From Armatimonadota bacterium (GTDB lineage Bacteria; Armatimonadota; UBA5829; DSUL01): a DNA stretch of 64,000 bases. The stretch is taken from NCBI GenBank assembly GCA_020846715.1, contig JADLDK010000010.1:1-64000 (forward strand). The letters are read 5' to 3'. The position numbers and the translations under genes were made by a program. A model generated the notes under the pieces. That model did not search any database. It saw only the letters and a program-made list of their open reading frames with translations, and was not told the DNA's origin. Shown in pieces: positions 27,441 through 36,541 of the stretch. Positions within the stretch are counted from its first letter, which is position 1. Each line of letters opens with the position of its first letter.

Positions 27441-29708
27441 ATGTCTGTCGTCGAAAACTTACCTCCGTCCGTAGAGAAGGCTCTGGCATCTCTCGGCAAA
27501 TCCACGGACACCGTCCAGTTTGCAACCTCTACGGACATCACCCGGGACGGCAACTTCGGAGAGCGCTGGCTTGTCGCTATAGACGACCGCGCTCTGGTTC
27601 TGGACCCCACTCCGGCTCAGGCGTCTGTGCTCGTGGACGTGCCCTACTCGGAGATTACCGAAGTCAACGCTGAGCCGCTGGTGGGTGGGGGCGTACTCAC
27701 AGTTCTGCACGACGGACAGCGCATCACGCTGCTGCACTACTCCAACACGTTGTCTGGCAAGTTCAACCGCGCCGCCCGTGTCCTCCAGGCCATCGCCAAC
27801 AACGAGGAGACGCCTGAAGAAGAAGACGAGGATCAGGAGGCTCTGTGTCCGTCTTGCGGGCGAAGCCTTCCCAAGTACACCAAAGTCTGTCCTCACTGTC
27901 TGGACAAGGGCAAGGTCATGCGGCGCCTGCTGGCCTATCTCAAGCCGTACAAGGGCAAGTCCGCTCTTGTCACGCTGCTGTTGCTGGCGAGCACGGCGGT
28001 GTCTCTGGTTCCTCCCATGCTCAGCCGGGCGCTCTGGGATATCTCCCTGATGCCCAAGGCAAAGGTCCCCATTCCGGCGGCTTCGCGCGTGCATTCGCTG
28101 CTTTTGATAGTCGCGGGAATGCTGGGAGTGCGCTTGCTGACGTATGGCACAGGCGTCTGGAGACAACAGGTGGCCGCGTGGCTCGGCGGGCGCGTAACGC
28201 TGGATGTGCGTCGTGAAGTGTACAGCGCCCTTCAGCGTTTGTCGCTTGCGTACTTCGACAAGCGCCAGACGGGCGCGGTGATGAGCCGCGTGACGCAGGA
28301 CACCGGAGCGCTTCAGGTGTTTCTGGTTTCCAGCGCGCAGTACTTTCTGGTGTTTATTCTGCAGATTATCGGCATCTGCATCATGCTGTTTGTCACGAAC
28401 TGGAAGCTGGCGCTTATCGCGCTTTCTCCAGCGCCAATTGTCTCCGGGATTACGTTTCTGTTTACCAAGCGGCTGCGCTTTGTCTATACGCGCTACTGGT
28501 CTTCCTGGAGCCGTCTGACCGCCATGCTCAGCGACTCGCTGGCCGGAATTCGGGTGGTGCGCGCGTTTGCGCAGGAGGGGCGCGAAATGAAGCGCTTCTC
28601 CGACTCCAGTACCGGGCTGTTTGAAAGCGAGTACTCCGCCACGCGCCTTGTGAATGTTCTTGTGCCGACTCTGTCCCTTCTTATCGAGTTCGGCCTGTAT
28701 CCGGTGTGGCTGGTGGGCGGCATCATGGTCATCAACAACTCGATGACCATGGGAACACTGCTGATGTTCACTGGCTATCTGGCGATGTTCTACGGACCTT
28801 TGCAGTGGTTGACGAACCTCGCCGATTCTCTGCCACGCTCTCTCACCGCTGCGGAGCGCGTGTTTGAAGTGCTCGATACAGAGCCTGAGGTAGCGGATGT
28901 CGAGAACTCCATTCCGCTGCCTGATCTCAAGGGACACATTGAGATCAAAGACATCACCTTTGGCTACGATAAGAACAAGCCTATCCTCAAGAATGTCAGC
29001 CTGGAAGTGCAGCCCGGCGAAATGATTGGCCTTGTGGGCAAGACTGGCGCGGGCAAGAGCACATTTATCAATCTTGTCTGCCGTTTCTACGACCCGCAGG
29101 CCGGCGAAATACTAATTGACGGTCAACCCTTGCGCCAGGTGCGTCTGAGAGATTTGCGCAGTCAGATCGGCGTAGTGCTACAGGAAGCGTTTCTGTTCAG
29201 CGGCACTATTTCCGAAAACATCGCTTACGGGAAGCCAACTGCTCACGCAGAAGAGATTATGCGGGCGGCAAAGGCTGCTAACGCGCACGACTTCATCATG
29301 CGCTTTCCGGATGGATACGACGCGCAGGTGGGTGAGCGCGGCGGGCGGCTGTCCGGAGGAGAGCGTCAGCGCATCTCCATAGCGCGCGCTATTTTGCACA
29401 ACCCGCGCATCCTGATTTTCGACGAAGCCACCAGCGCCGTGGATACCGAGACCGAGCGCCAGATTCAGGAGGCGATTGAACGCCTTGTGGAAAACCGCAC
29501 GACCTTTGCCATTGCGCACCGCCTCTCAACGCTGCGCAATGCTGATCGCATTATGGTCATCGAAGATGGCGGCATCGCAGAGCTTGGAACGCACGACGAA
29601 TTGATGGAAAAACGCGGGTCTTACTGGAAACTGGTGCAGATCCAGACGGAGATGGCTGCCAGCCGGGTGGGAGAGCCCGCGGAAGAAAGCGACAGGATGA
29701 CCGCCTAG
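27441..29708 (+). CDS. ABC exporter (fused permease-ATPase) with N-terminal zinc-ribbon extension
   Basis: A 755-residue half transporter. The first ~130 residues are soluble and beta-rich (WLVAIDDRALVLDP, YSEITEVNAEPLVGG), resembling a PH-like domain. A zinc ribbon CPSCGRSLPKYTKVCPHC comes next, before the first membrane helix. The six-helix exporter domain is followed by an ATPase domain with Walker A GLVGKTGAGKST, signature LSGGERQRISIARAI, Walker B ILIFDEATSAVD and H-loop IAHRLS. Such a cytosolic zinc-ribbon prefix is unusual for exporters. It matches transporters annotated as cyanophycin-metabolism-associated that travel with DUF1854, which is the next gene two bases on. I start at ATG 27441; the frame from 27315 (TTG) has no SD. 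Confidence 0.9.
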   Translation: MSVVENLPPSVEKALASLGKSTDTVQFATSTDITRDGNFGERWLVAIDDRALVLDPTPAQASVLVDVPYSEITEVNAEPLVGGGVLTVLHDGQRITLLHYSNTLSGKFNRAARVLQAIANNEETPEEEDEDQEALCPSCGRSLPKYTKVCPHCLDKGKVMRRLLAYLKPYKGKSALVTLLLLASTAVSLVPPMLSRALWDISLMPKAKVPIPAASRVHSLLLIVAGMLGVRLLTYGTGVWRQQVAAWLGGRVTLDVRREVYSALQRLSLAYFDKRQTGAVMSRVTQDTGALQVFLVSSAQYFLVFILQIIGICIMLFVTNWKLALIALSPAPIVSGITFLFTKRLRFVYTRYWSSWSRLTAMLSDSLAGIRVVRAFAQEGREMKRFSDSSTGLFESEYSATRLVNVLVPTLSLLIEFGLYPVWLVGGIMVINNSMTMGTLLMFTGYLAMFYGPLQWLTNLADSLPRSLTAAERVFEVLDTEPEVADVENSIPLPDLKGHIEIKDITFGYDKNKPILKNVSLEVQPGEMIGLVGKTGAGKSTFINLVCRFYDPQAGEILIDGQPLRQVRLRDLRSQIGVVLQEAFLFSGTISENIAYGKPTAHAEEIMRAAKAANAHDFIMRFPDGYDAQVGERGGRLSGGERQRISIARAILHNPRILIFDEATSAVDTETERQIQEAIERLVENRTTFAIAHRLSTLRNADRIMVIEDGGIAELGTHDELMEKRGSYWKLVQIQTEMAASRVGEPAEESDRMTA

Positions 29709-29710
29709 AG

Positions 29711-30241
29711 ATGAGTATGAGCGTAACGAACAGTCTGGTCCCGCAGCCTCCTATTGACCTGGACCTTCACTTCCTGGACCCGCAACAGGTCACCCTGCGC
29801 AAGGTAGGGGATGACCTGGCCTTGAGTTTGCCGGATGTCTCGTATTTTCAGGTTGAGGCGCGCCGGGCGTTCCCACTCAGCAACAAGTACCTCTACGTCA
29901 CCTTCTTTGATCATCAGGAGCAGGAGATCGGAATGCTCAAAGACATCCGCCAGCTTCCGATTGAGATGCGCAAACTGCTGGAAGATGAACTGGAGCAGCG
30001 CTACTTTACGGCGCGTATTCGCCGCGTGCGCTCTATGAAGGAGGAGTTTGGCCTGTTTCGCCTGATGGTGGAAACCGATAAGGGGCCGCGTGAGTTCTTC
30101 CTGAGAAACCTGCGCGACAACGTGGTGCGCCTTCCAAATAACCGCATAATCCTCATTGATATGCACGGAAACCGCTTCGAAATTCGCGATGTCTCCCGGC
30201 TGGATGGGCGCTCGCTTTCCAACATCGCCAAGATCATCTGA
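29711..30241 (+). CDS. DUF1854 family protein
   Basis: A 176-residue soluble protein with the DUF1854 pattern DLHFLDPQQVTLRKVGDDLA, then AFPLSNKYLYVTFFDHQEQEIGML and LRDNVVRLPNNRIILIDMHG. In other bacteria this family is found beside an ABC exporter and cyanophycin genes; its function is not established. The ATG lies two bases after the exporter stop, so the two proteins are almost certainly co-translated and probably work together. No cyanophycin synthetase or cyanophycinase occurs in this window, so the link to cyanophycin is not supported here. Confidence 0.85.
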   Translation: MSMSVTNSLVPQPPIDLDLHFLDPQQVTLRKVGDDLALSLPDVSYFQVEARRAFPLSNKYLYVTFFDHQEQEIGMLKDIRQLPIEMRKLLEDELEQRYFTARIRRVRSMKEEFGLFRLMVETDKGPREFFLRNLRDNVVRLPNNRIILIDMHGNRFEIRDVSRLDGRSLSNIAKII

Positions 30242-30289
30242 GTGTCAAAGATTTCAACGGGTCCTGGAAACCGTGCGGCAGCGTTGTTC

Positions 30290-30319
30290 TTGAGGTCTGG
30301 GAGATAAACAGAGTATCAT
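30290..30319 (+). promoter_or_regulatory. Possible sigma-70 promoter of the pseudopilin gene
   Basis: TTGAGG (30290-30295) and TATCAT (30314-30319) are 18 bases apart, about 65 bases upstream of the ATG at 30386. Hexamers are imperfect. Confidence 0.35.
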
Positions 30320-30385
30320 TGATGGGTCAAGCGGGAGTTCCCACTTTGATAATCACTCAACAATGTAGTGGAGAGTGAGGGGATA

Positions 30386-31180
30386 ATGGTCAATGAAGAT
30401 TCTGGTCGCGTGATCTACGCCAGGCGCTTGTTCACCGGGCGCAGCCCTGTTGCTGAAGTGCGCGGATTCACGCTAATCGAGCTTTTGGTTGTGATCGCCA
30501 TCATCGCCAGTCTCGCAGCGATCCTTTTCCCTGTGTTTGCCCGCGCCAGAGAGACCGCGCGGCAGACGAAGTGTCTGCAGACAGTGCGCCAGATAACACA
30601 GGCGTTTCTTATGTACGCGGGTGACTACAAAGAGACTCTTCCGGGCCTCCAGGCGTTCCACCTTACCACAGTCACCCACGAAAATGTCACTACCGGTCAG
30701 TTTGATGGTGTGATTACGCGCTATCTCACTACCAAAGTAATGGTGATGTGTCCATCCTGCCCGCCGAAGTACCAGAACTGGTACAAAAACCAGTTTGGCA
30801 CAGATCTGAAGTGGACCTATGCCGTGAACGGCTATACGACCTGGGCCGGATGCCGCGTGCCGGACTACGAGAAAGCGCGCACTACCGGCATGAAGCTCTC
30901 GATGTTCGCCAACCCTTCGTCCGTGGTTCACGTGGTAGATCAGGCGGTTGGCAAGATCGAGGAAGGCAGCGACCCTGCGTGCACTCAAATCAACAACGAA
31001 CGCTTTCAGGGCACGGACGCCTCAACAACCCGGCACAACGGCAGGGCGTGTGTCAGCTTTCTGGACGGCCACGCGGGCACTGTGCCCGGCGGAGTGACGT
31101 GGAACGATGGAAAGTACCCGGATGGCCGCTACATCTTCCGCGGACAGCCGGGCACGTCAGATGAGTTTCCCTGTCCGTAG
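30386..31180 (+). CDS. Type II pseudopilin-like protein (prepilin cleavage motif, DUF1559-like)
   Basis: A 264-residue protein with a class III prepilin signal. A basic leader of ~26 residues ends in RGFTLIELLVVIAIIASLAA, where cleavage after Gly leaves Phe1 and the conserved Glu5. The tail FPVFARARETARQTKC and the later C-terminal block TTRHNGRACVSFLDGHAG (the family's H-x-G-x-x-N/C-x-x-F-x-D-G-H element) are typical of the huge secreted pseudopilin families of Armatimonadota and Planctomycetota. These have unknown surface functions. GAGGGG lies directly upstream of ATG 30386; GTG 30368 is an alternative. It is monocistronic here and no secretion genes are adjacent. Confidence 0.9.
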   Translation: MVNEDSGRVIYARRLFTGRSPVAEVRGFTLIELLVVIAIIASLAAILFPVFARARETARQTKCLQTVRQITQAFLMYAGDYKETLPGLQAFHLTTVTHENVTTGQFDGVITRYLTTKVMVMCPSCPPKYQNWYKNQFGTDLKWTYAVNGYTTWAGCRVPDYEKARTTGMKLSMFANPSSVVHVVDQAVGKIEEGSDPACTQINNERFQGTDASTTRHNGRACVSFLDGHAGTVPGGVTWNDGKYPDGRYIFRGQPGTSDEFPCP

Positions 31181-31268
31181 TCCCGGCTGTCGCGCCCATG
31201 CCAGCGCGTGAGAATATTCCACTCGCGCATCATCTCACGGCCGCTCAGAAGTCGCGGTGATCAAGCCG

Positions 31269-33221
31269 TTATCTGGAGTTTGCCTCGGAGACACTGGTCT
31301 GCACCTGTCTCAACTCAAAATCGTCGAAGTCCGCAGTGAACGGAAAGCCGCTCTTTTCTGAACAGTAACCTCGAAGCCAGACGCTCAGACTGCCCTCAGC
31401 CGGGCGCACCGGCTCGGAAAGGTACGGTGTCCAGAGGCTGTGCGTGGGTGGCAGATAGGTCCACTCAATTGTCGAAGACTCCGGATTTGCCGTTTGCCCT
31501 GTGCGGTCAATGCCGACAGCCAGCCAGTGCTTGTCATCCACCGGCCACGAAGAGCGGACACGCCCCTTCAGGCGGTAGGTCTGCGAGCCAGCTACCTTCG
31601 CTACTTCGGTGACAAAGCCGCCGTCCGCTGCTTTGCCCTCTATGCCTCCGTTGACTCTTCGCTGTGTGCCGCCGCCGCGTACGCGCAACAGGCGGTTGCC
31701 ATTGTCCCACTTGTCCGCCACAGCCTGAAGCTGCGTCTCCGGCTTCACGCGGAAAGGACTCCATCCGTCAAAAGCCTTAACGTCGTCACTGAGAGCTCCC
31801 CTGTCCATAGAGCTATTCGCAATCAGATTCGGGCCCGTCTCCGCCAGATTCCACTGCGGTAGATCTCTGTCATATTCGATGATCTGCATATCCAGGTCGA
31901 GGTCAGTTGGCTTGCCATCCTGGTAGGCGCGCCCTTTCGGGTAGCTGTCGGGCGCGGCTTTGGCATACGGGTGGAACGCGGGTGTCACGTCGGTTGGATG
32001 ATCTTTAATGTCCACATAGTCGTGCAGGGACTCGATATTTTCAATGCTTTCAAACTCTATTGCGTAAGTCTTTCCGGGCTTGAGCGGGACTTCCCCGGGT
32101 GAATACACGGCCCCGCATGTTCCCCAGGAAGCGTCTCCGGTATGCATGCCATTGCCAGTGGCGATTTTCTCCACTCCGGCGACAGGGCCGTTTGGTCCGC
32201 CTTCCCGAACCCGCACTGCCGCGCGCTGGCGGAATAGCCCCGGCTGAACGCCGCTCCATGCGGAGTAGAGGATAACAGAGGCGAGGCTGCGACCCTGCGC
32301 TACATAGGTCTGAGACCATTTCCTCGCGGACTGTGTCGCATCCAGGTCCTGATAGGGCTTGAGGGTGCGCTTGTTGTAGGGGATGAGAAGGCCGTCACAG
32401 TCGCTGCCGATCACCATGCACATGTCATTGCCGGTCCACCCGTCTGTGCTCCCCGGCGCACCGCCCTCCCTGTAGCAGCCGTTACCGGAGGCAGCCTTGT
32501 TCCAGAAGGGCTGAAAGCTGCCATCAGATTTCTCTGTTGTCAGGCGCACCGCGTACCGCCGCCCCGGAACAGTCGGAGCTTCGCCCGAGTTCCAGCCGGC
32601 GCCGTAGGCATAGTTTTTTACCCCGCCTGTGTCAACGTCGCGCACGAGCATTGTCGCGCCGGTCTGTTTCCATGTATCCGGTTTGCCAGGCCCGACCTCC
32701 ACTATCGACAGCAGCATGTTCTGGCCGCCCGGACCCTGCCCGTCCACGCCATCGGTGGCCAGGCGAAAGGATACCTGTGTTATGCTGCGTCCACGCGCGG
32801 TGAACGGCTGGTAGTAGGTGTGGGCGGCTTTGGTGTCCCAGCCCTTGAACTCCAGGACAGCGTAGTCCAGATTGAGATGGGGGCTGACGTCAATATCGTC
32901 TCCTTTTCTGGTGAAGATGTTCGTGAGAATCGCAGGCCGAATCCCGTCGCCGGGGTTGGAAAAAACCATGCTGTAGCGCCCGGCGCTACCCGACACTCTG
33001 TACCATCCTCCCGGCTCTGTTTCCCAGGTGCGAGACCCGAGGGACTGGCTGCCGGAGCCGTCCAGGCTGGCATACACAAACATTCCGCCAACCGGTGTCA
33101 GGTCAGCGGACTGCGGGCTGGAAGCTGTCCTTACGCGCCCGCTAATCACCACCTGGCTACAGGCCGTCGTTGCCCCGTAGATAGTCAGTCCCGCCACTAT
33201 AGCTGCGGTGACTCTTCGCAT
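31269..33221 (-). CDS. Large secreted protein of unknown function with beta-sandwich domains
   Basis: A 650-residue exported protein with a signal peptide (MRRVTAAIVAGLTIYGATTA) and a strong GGAGG site. The N-terminus (residues ~24-115) looks like a carboxypeptidase-regulatory or Ig-like module: VISGRVRTASS, then GGMFVYASLDGSG, then AGRYSMVFSNPGDGIRPA. Two repeated units around 115-240 and 290-420 share a pattern (YYQPFTARGRSITQVSFRLA versus WSQTYVAQGRSLASVILYSA). A C-terminal carbohydrate-binding-like module (NLIANSSMDRGALSDDVKAFDGW) resembles the NGDFENG modules of the next two genes. It may bind surface or environmental glycans. No catalytic motif found. Confidence 0.75.
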   Translation of the reverse strand: MRRVTAAIVAGLTIYGATTACSQVVISGRVRTASSPQSADLTPVGGMFVYASLDGSGSQSLGSRTWETEPGGWYRVSGSAGRYSMVFSNPGDGIRPAILTNIFTRKGDDIDVSPHLNLDYAVLEFKGWDTKAAHTYYQPFTARGRSITQVSFRLATDGVDGQGPGGQNMLLSIVEVGPGKPDTWKQTGATMLVRDVDTGGVKNYAYGAGWNSGEAPTVPGRRYAVRLTTEKSDGSFQPFWNKAASGNGCYREGGAPGSTDGWTGNDMCMVIGSDCDGLLIPYNKRTLKPYQDLDATQSARKWSQTYVAQGRSLASVILYSAWSGVQPGLFRQRAAVRVREGGPNGPVAGVEKIATGNGMHTGDASWGTCGAVYSPGEVPLKPGKTYAIEFESIENIESLHDYVDIKDHPTDVTPAFHPYAKAAPDSYPKGRAYQDGKPTDLDLDMQIIEYDRDLPQWNLAETGPNLIANSSMDRGALSDDVKAFDGWSPFRVKPETQLQAVADKWDNGNRLLRVRGGGTQRRVNGGIEGKAADGGFVTEVAKVAGSQTYRLKGRVRSSWPVDDKHWLAVGIDRTGQTANPESSTIEWTYLPPTHSLWTPYLSEPVRPAEGSLSVWLRGYCSEKSGFPFTADFDDFELRQVQTSVSEANSR

Positions 33222-33356
33222 TGGTTACCTCCTGGTCTTTGCAACGGCCTCCATCACCCAAAATCTATAGGAGGCCGCACTCGTATTTGCCGAAAGAGAG
33301 CCCATCTCCTTTGCCTTTGAACGTTTCCCGGCGCCCGGACTTAGCGACGAGCGTAC

Positions 33357-33396
33357 AAGAAAGGCGCGGAGGCTCAATAGAGAGAAGCCCCCGCGC
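33357..33396 (-). terminator. Intrinsic terminator for the 33426 PEP-CTERM gene (minus strand)
   Basis: Read on the minus strand, GCGCGGGGGCT (33396-33386) pairs with AGCCTCCGCGC (33374-33364) with one wobble over an 11-base loop, then CTTTCTT follows. Confidence 0.65.
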
Positions 33397-33425
33397 CCGC
33401 CTTGCGCTCCGGCCAGTCACCGGAT

Positions 33426-34253
33426 CTAGCTCTGTTTGCGCCTCACCAAGGGCGCCAGGCCAACAAGGCCACCAAACAGCGCTAATGCACTTGAAGGCTC
33501 CGGCACAACGGGTCTGTTGAGTCCGATATAGAGATTATCGAATCCTACGTCCGTGTTTTCGCCCGTATAAGTCCTGTCGTAGAACCCGTCCTGGAAGTGA
33601 AGCTGCACCTGCACGCGGCCTGTGGTGCTGGTGAACTTCGAGTTCGCCGCCAGGCTCTTGGATATCCAGTTTCCCTGTGACGCCAAATTCCAGCACGTTG
33701 AGCGGAACGCAAATGTTGCCGAGTCGTTCGGATCGTATATCGAATCAATCTGCCCATCGATGCGAACGAGAAACATCGCGGCGATCTCATTGGCATCGTT
33801 CTTGGCGTTGTTGTAGCCATTCCACGCCGACGCCTGCCACGTTGCTGATTCAATCGTGTATTCGACGTTCGGAGTCACGTAAATGTCCTGATACACATAG
33901 TTGTACAGGAATCCGCCGGGAAGTGATCCGTGGTTGGTGCTGGGGTCACCCGTGCGGAACCAGCCGAGAGACGATCCGCTGTAAGCAGACGTGAACGCGC
34001 TGGCCGAACCACCGGACGTGCCCTGGTAGGTTCGCAGATCTACCGGCCCCGTTCCGCTATAGGTCTGTGGCGGCAGTGCAGGATCGTTGTAGTTATACCC
34101 CGCCTTGCTGGGGCCGGCAACAGACCAGCCCGTGAGACCGTTTTCAAAGTCGCCGTTTGTTATGACGTTGCCAAAATCCGCCAACGCCGGCGCGGCCATT
34201 GCCAAGACAACCGGCAGTGGCGCTATGAGGCGCAAAAGCACTGAACCTCGCAT
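33426..34253 (-). CDS. PEP-CTERM secreted protein with carbohydrate-binding-like module
   Basis: A 275-residue exported protein: signal peptide ending near APALA-D, then the module start NVITNGDFENGLTGWSVAG typical of CBM-like jelly-roll domains. The conserved core includes LPGGFLYNYVYQDIYVTP, EYTIESATWQASAWNGYN and VQVQLHFQDGFYDR. The end is a PEP-CTERM signal (VVPEPSSALALFGG, hydrophobic helix, RRKQS), so exosortase processing is predicted. It is a close paralogue of the gene upstream over about 240 residues, which lacks this tail. AAGGA precedes the ATG. No sigma-54 site was found upstream, in contrast to the PEP-CTERM gene at 18454. Confidence 0.88.
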   Translation of the reverse strand: MRGSVLLRLIAPLPVVLAMAAPALADFGNVITNGDFENGLTGWSVAGPSKAGYNYNDPALPPQTYSGTGPVDLRTYQGTSGGSASAFTSAYSGSSLGWFRTGDPSTNHGSLPGGFLYNYVYQDIYVTPNVEYTIESATWQASAWNGYNNAKNDANEIAAMFLVRIDGQIDSIYDPNDSATFAFRSTCWNLASQGNWISKSLAANSKFTSTTGRVQVQLHFQDGFYDRTYTGENTDVGFDNLYIGLNRPVVPEPSSALALFGGLVGLAPLVRRKQS

Positions 34254-34349
34254 GACTATGTCCTTTCTAAGGGACCGCTGTGTCCCGCGTGAGCTGTAGA
34301 TGATGTCAGTATCACAGCTCGTAAGAGCTTCCCTGCCGTTTCCGGCGCG

Positions 34350-34372
34350 GGCCGGAGCTTCCCGCTCCGGCC
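34350..34372 (-). repeat. Perfect hairpin between the two paralogous secreted-protein genes
   Basis: GGCCGGAGC (34350-34358) and GCTCCGGCC (34364-34372) form a nine-pair stem with a five-base loop. There is no T-run on either side, so it is more likely an mRNA processing or stability element between the two co-directional genes than a terminator. Confidence 0.5.
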
Positions 34373-34397
34373 ACTACCACCCGTAGAAGAGAGTTCT

Positions 34398-35780
34398 CTA
34401 CAGGTCGGCGCGCACGATATCTGAGGGTCCGCGCAGGCGCAGGACCCGGATGATCCTGCCATCCACGCGAACCGATGAGACGACACCCGTGAAGATGTAG
34501 TTCGTAAACAGATCCACCGTACCGTCGCCAATCACGCGCAGTCCGTTCAGCCCGAGCGTATTGCCGCCGTCCACACCTGAGCCATCGTCAATGAACAGGA
34601 CCGGGTTACCGTCTTGGTCCACCTGCGAGTCCATCACGCGGCCCGAGGTCTTCATGAGCAGCCCCTGGTTGAGCGGGATCTCACCGTCCGGATAGCCATT
34701 GCCGTCAATCGTTCTGTTAGTGGTCTTTCGGACTTTGGTGGTCCCTGTGCCCGTGACCGTGGCTGTCAGAACGTTAAGCTGACGTTCACCGTCCGGGTTC
34801 GTGACGATCGTCACGCCATCCAGCTTGACCGTGTCTCCAACGGCGACAGTGGCGCTCGAGTTCACGTGGATACCCGCTGTGCCGTCCGGGTCCTGGGCGT
34901 AGAAGAAGCCCTGCCCCGCAAGGGTAACCACAGCGTCATTGGCGATGTTGAACGTGCTGCTATCGGGATTGGACTTAGCCTCAGCGATAGACGCAACTGT
35001 CGGCGGAGCGACAAGCGGCTTGTCCAGCCCGATGTAGAGGTCGTCCATCATCACGTTGGTGTAGGCGTCCCCGTAGTCCCGGTCGTAGTAGCCGTCCTGA
35101 AAGTGAACCTGAATCTGGACGCGCCCAGTTGTACTGGTGAACTTAGACCCCGGCGTCAACTGCTTTGGAACCCAGTTTCCGAGCGACGCCAGATTCCAGC
35201 AGGTGCTCCGGAAGCTGTAGGTGGACGGATCGTTCGGGTCGTAGGGAGTATCGAGCTGCGAATCCATACGGATCAGCAGCATCGCAGCGATCTCGTTGAT
35301 GCTGTTTTTCGAGTCGTCGTAGGTGTTCCAGGCCGAGGCTTGCCAGTTGGCGCTTTCAATGGTGTACTCGACGCCGGGCGTTACGAAGATGTTCTGATAA
35401 ACGAAGTTGTAGAGAAAGCCGCCCGGTAGCGTTCCGTAGTTGTCAGCGGGCGGTCCCGAGCGAAACCACCCGATGGAGTGATTGTTGTAGGCTGCCGGAA
35501 TGGTATTGACCGGGTCTCCAAACGTCCCCTGATAGGTTTGGGTCTTTACAGGACCGTTACCGCTGAATATCTGTGGGGAGATCGGGGGATTGTTGTAGTT
35601 GTAGGCTGGTTTTGTGGGGGTGGCCAGATTCCAGCCTGTCAGTCCGTTCTCAAAGTCACCGTTGACTACAATATTGCCGTAGTCAGCCGCAAGCGGCCCG
35701 GTAGCGAAGGCTACTATGAGCACAGCAGATAAAGCTGAGCTCACTTTCGCCAACAGCCGAAATACTGTAGACAGCCTCAT
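34398..35780 (-). CDS. Secreted protein: carbohydrate-binding-like module plus OB-fold-like C-terminal domain
   Basis: A 460-residue exported protein (hydrophobic signal VSSALSAVLIVAFATGPLAA). Residues ~30-265 are paralogous to the next gene: NIVVNGDFENGLTGWNLA, LPGGFLYNFVYQNIFVTP, EYTIESANWQASAWNTYD, VQIQVHFQDGYYDR. Instead of a PEP-CTERM tail it continues with ~190 residues of beta-rich OB-fold-like sequence (GFFYAQDPDGTAGIHV, GDTVKLDGVTIVTNPDGERQ), as seen in nucleic-acid- or ligand-binding modules attached to secreted nucleases and Big domains. It is likely soluble or loosely bound. It is transcribed from the promoter at 35888-35916 with GGAGG before the ATG. Confidence 0.8.
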   Translation of the reverse strand: MRLSTVFRLLAKVSSALSAVLIVAFATGPLAADYGNIVVNGDFENGLTGWNLATPTKPAYNYNNPPISPQIFSGNGPVKTQTYQGTFGDPVNTIPAAYNNHSIGWFRSGPPADNYGTLPGGFLYNFVYQNIFVTPGVEYTIESANWQASAWNTYDDSKNSINEIAAMLLIRMDSQLDTPYDPNDPSTYSFRSTCWNLASLGNWVPKQLTPGSKFTSTTGRVQIQVHFQDGYYDRDYGDAYTNVMMDDLYIGLDKPLVAPPTVASIAEAKSNPDSSTFNIANDAVVTLAGQGFFYAQDPDGTAGIHVNSSATVAVGDTVKLDGVTIVTNPDGERQLNVLTATVTGTGTTKVRKTTNRTIDGNGYPDGEIPLNQGLLMKTSGRVMDSQVDQDGNPVLFIDDGSGVDGGNTLGLNGLRVIGDGTVDLFTNYIFTGVVSSVRVDGRIIRVLRLRGPSDIVRADL

Positions 35781-35887
35781 AGTCGTCAGGTCCTCCTTTG
35801 TCTTTCACCGGCTTCATCGCTGGTCGCCGCTCCCGGAAACAGCATTGTTAGCGCTCCAGCACGAAGCGCGCCCGTATTGGGATGCTT

Positions 35888-35916
35888 ATTCTAGTGCAGC
35901 CTCTGCACCGCGTCAA
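35888..35916 (-). promoter_or_regulatory. Sigma-70 promoter of the secreted paralogue pair
   Basis: On the minus strand TTGACG (35916-35911) and TAGAAT (35893-35888) are 17 bases apart. Transcription would start near 35881, giving a 100-base leader before the ATG at 35780. Confidence 0.7.
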
Positions 35917-36013
35917 GCAGCCGAATTGTATCATGGGTAGTCGCACAGAGATGAAATCGATGCTGGATGAAAGAAGCATGCGGAATAAGTAGGGCGCTAT
36001 CTGACGCGGAGGG

Positions 36014-36541
36014 CTACTCCGTTATCCGAAACCGGCGCAGCCGCTGCGCCACCCACACTCCAAACAATAGAGCCATGAGGGCGATAGGCGAAGGCGGGGG
36101 CTGCCCCGAGCTGACCAGGCGTATCTGCGTCTGCTGCGACGCCTGGCGGAGCGTCACCTGGGTGGTTCCGCGCCAGGAAGGGTGAAGGAGACGAGCGCTA
36201 CGGCTGCCAGCTTTTCCTGCCGTATCGACGAAGAGCCCATTTACGGGTGACGCGGAAGTGCTTTGGAGCGCCACCCGGTACCACGCGAGAACTTTCTCGA
36301 AATCCGCATGGCTCACGAAATCCCGCGTAACCCGCGCCGAAAACAGCGGTGCGGCCGAGGTCTGGCCGCCAGTCACCTGCGCCCCGGGAAAGACAGGGGG
36401 CACAGGTTTGAGCGCAAGGCCGAGCAGCCACAGTATAAGGTAAGCCGCCAAGCCGCCAGCGTACAGCAGCCACGTCCTTGCGCCCCAGAAGCGGTACCCG
36501 CCGGCGTATTCCTGTCGCGGGCGCGTGTCGTGCTGCATCAT
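36014..36541 (-). CDS. Small membrane-anchored protein of unknown function
   Basis: A 175-residue protein with an N-terminal membrane helix (TWLLYAGGLAAYLILWLLGLAL, about residues 23-44), an extracytoplasmic domain with DFVSHADFEKVLAWYRVALQ, and a C-terminal hydrophobic helix followed by basic residues (MALLFGVWVAQ then RLRRFR). The tail has the three-part layout of C-terminal sorting signals but no PEP motif. It overlaps the preceding gene by four bases (ATGA), so the two are translationally coupled and likely act together. No family recognised. Confidence 0.7.
   Translation of the reverse strand: MMQHDTRPRQEYAGGYRFWGARTWLLYAGGLAAYLILWLLGLALKPVPPVFPGAQVTGGQTSAAPLFSARVTRDFVSHADFEKVLAWYRVALQSTSASPVNGLFVDTAGKAGSRSARLLHPSWRGTTQVTLRQASQQTQIRLVSSGQPPPSPIALMALLFGVWVAQRLRRFRITE

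Noticed and set aside
30250-30290. Sigma-54 promoter before the pseudopilin gene
   Set aside because: TGGAAACCGTGCGGCA has the GG and GC at the right distance but fails at several conserved positions; a sigma-70 candidate fits better.
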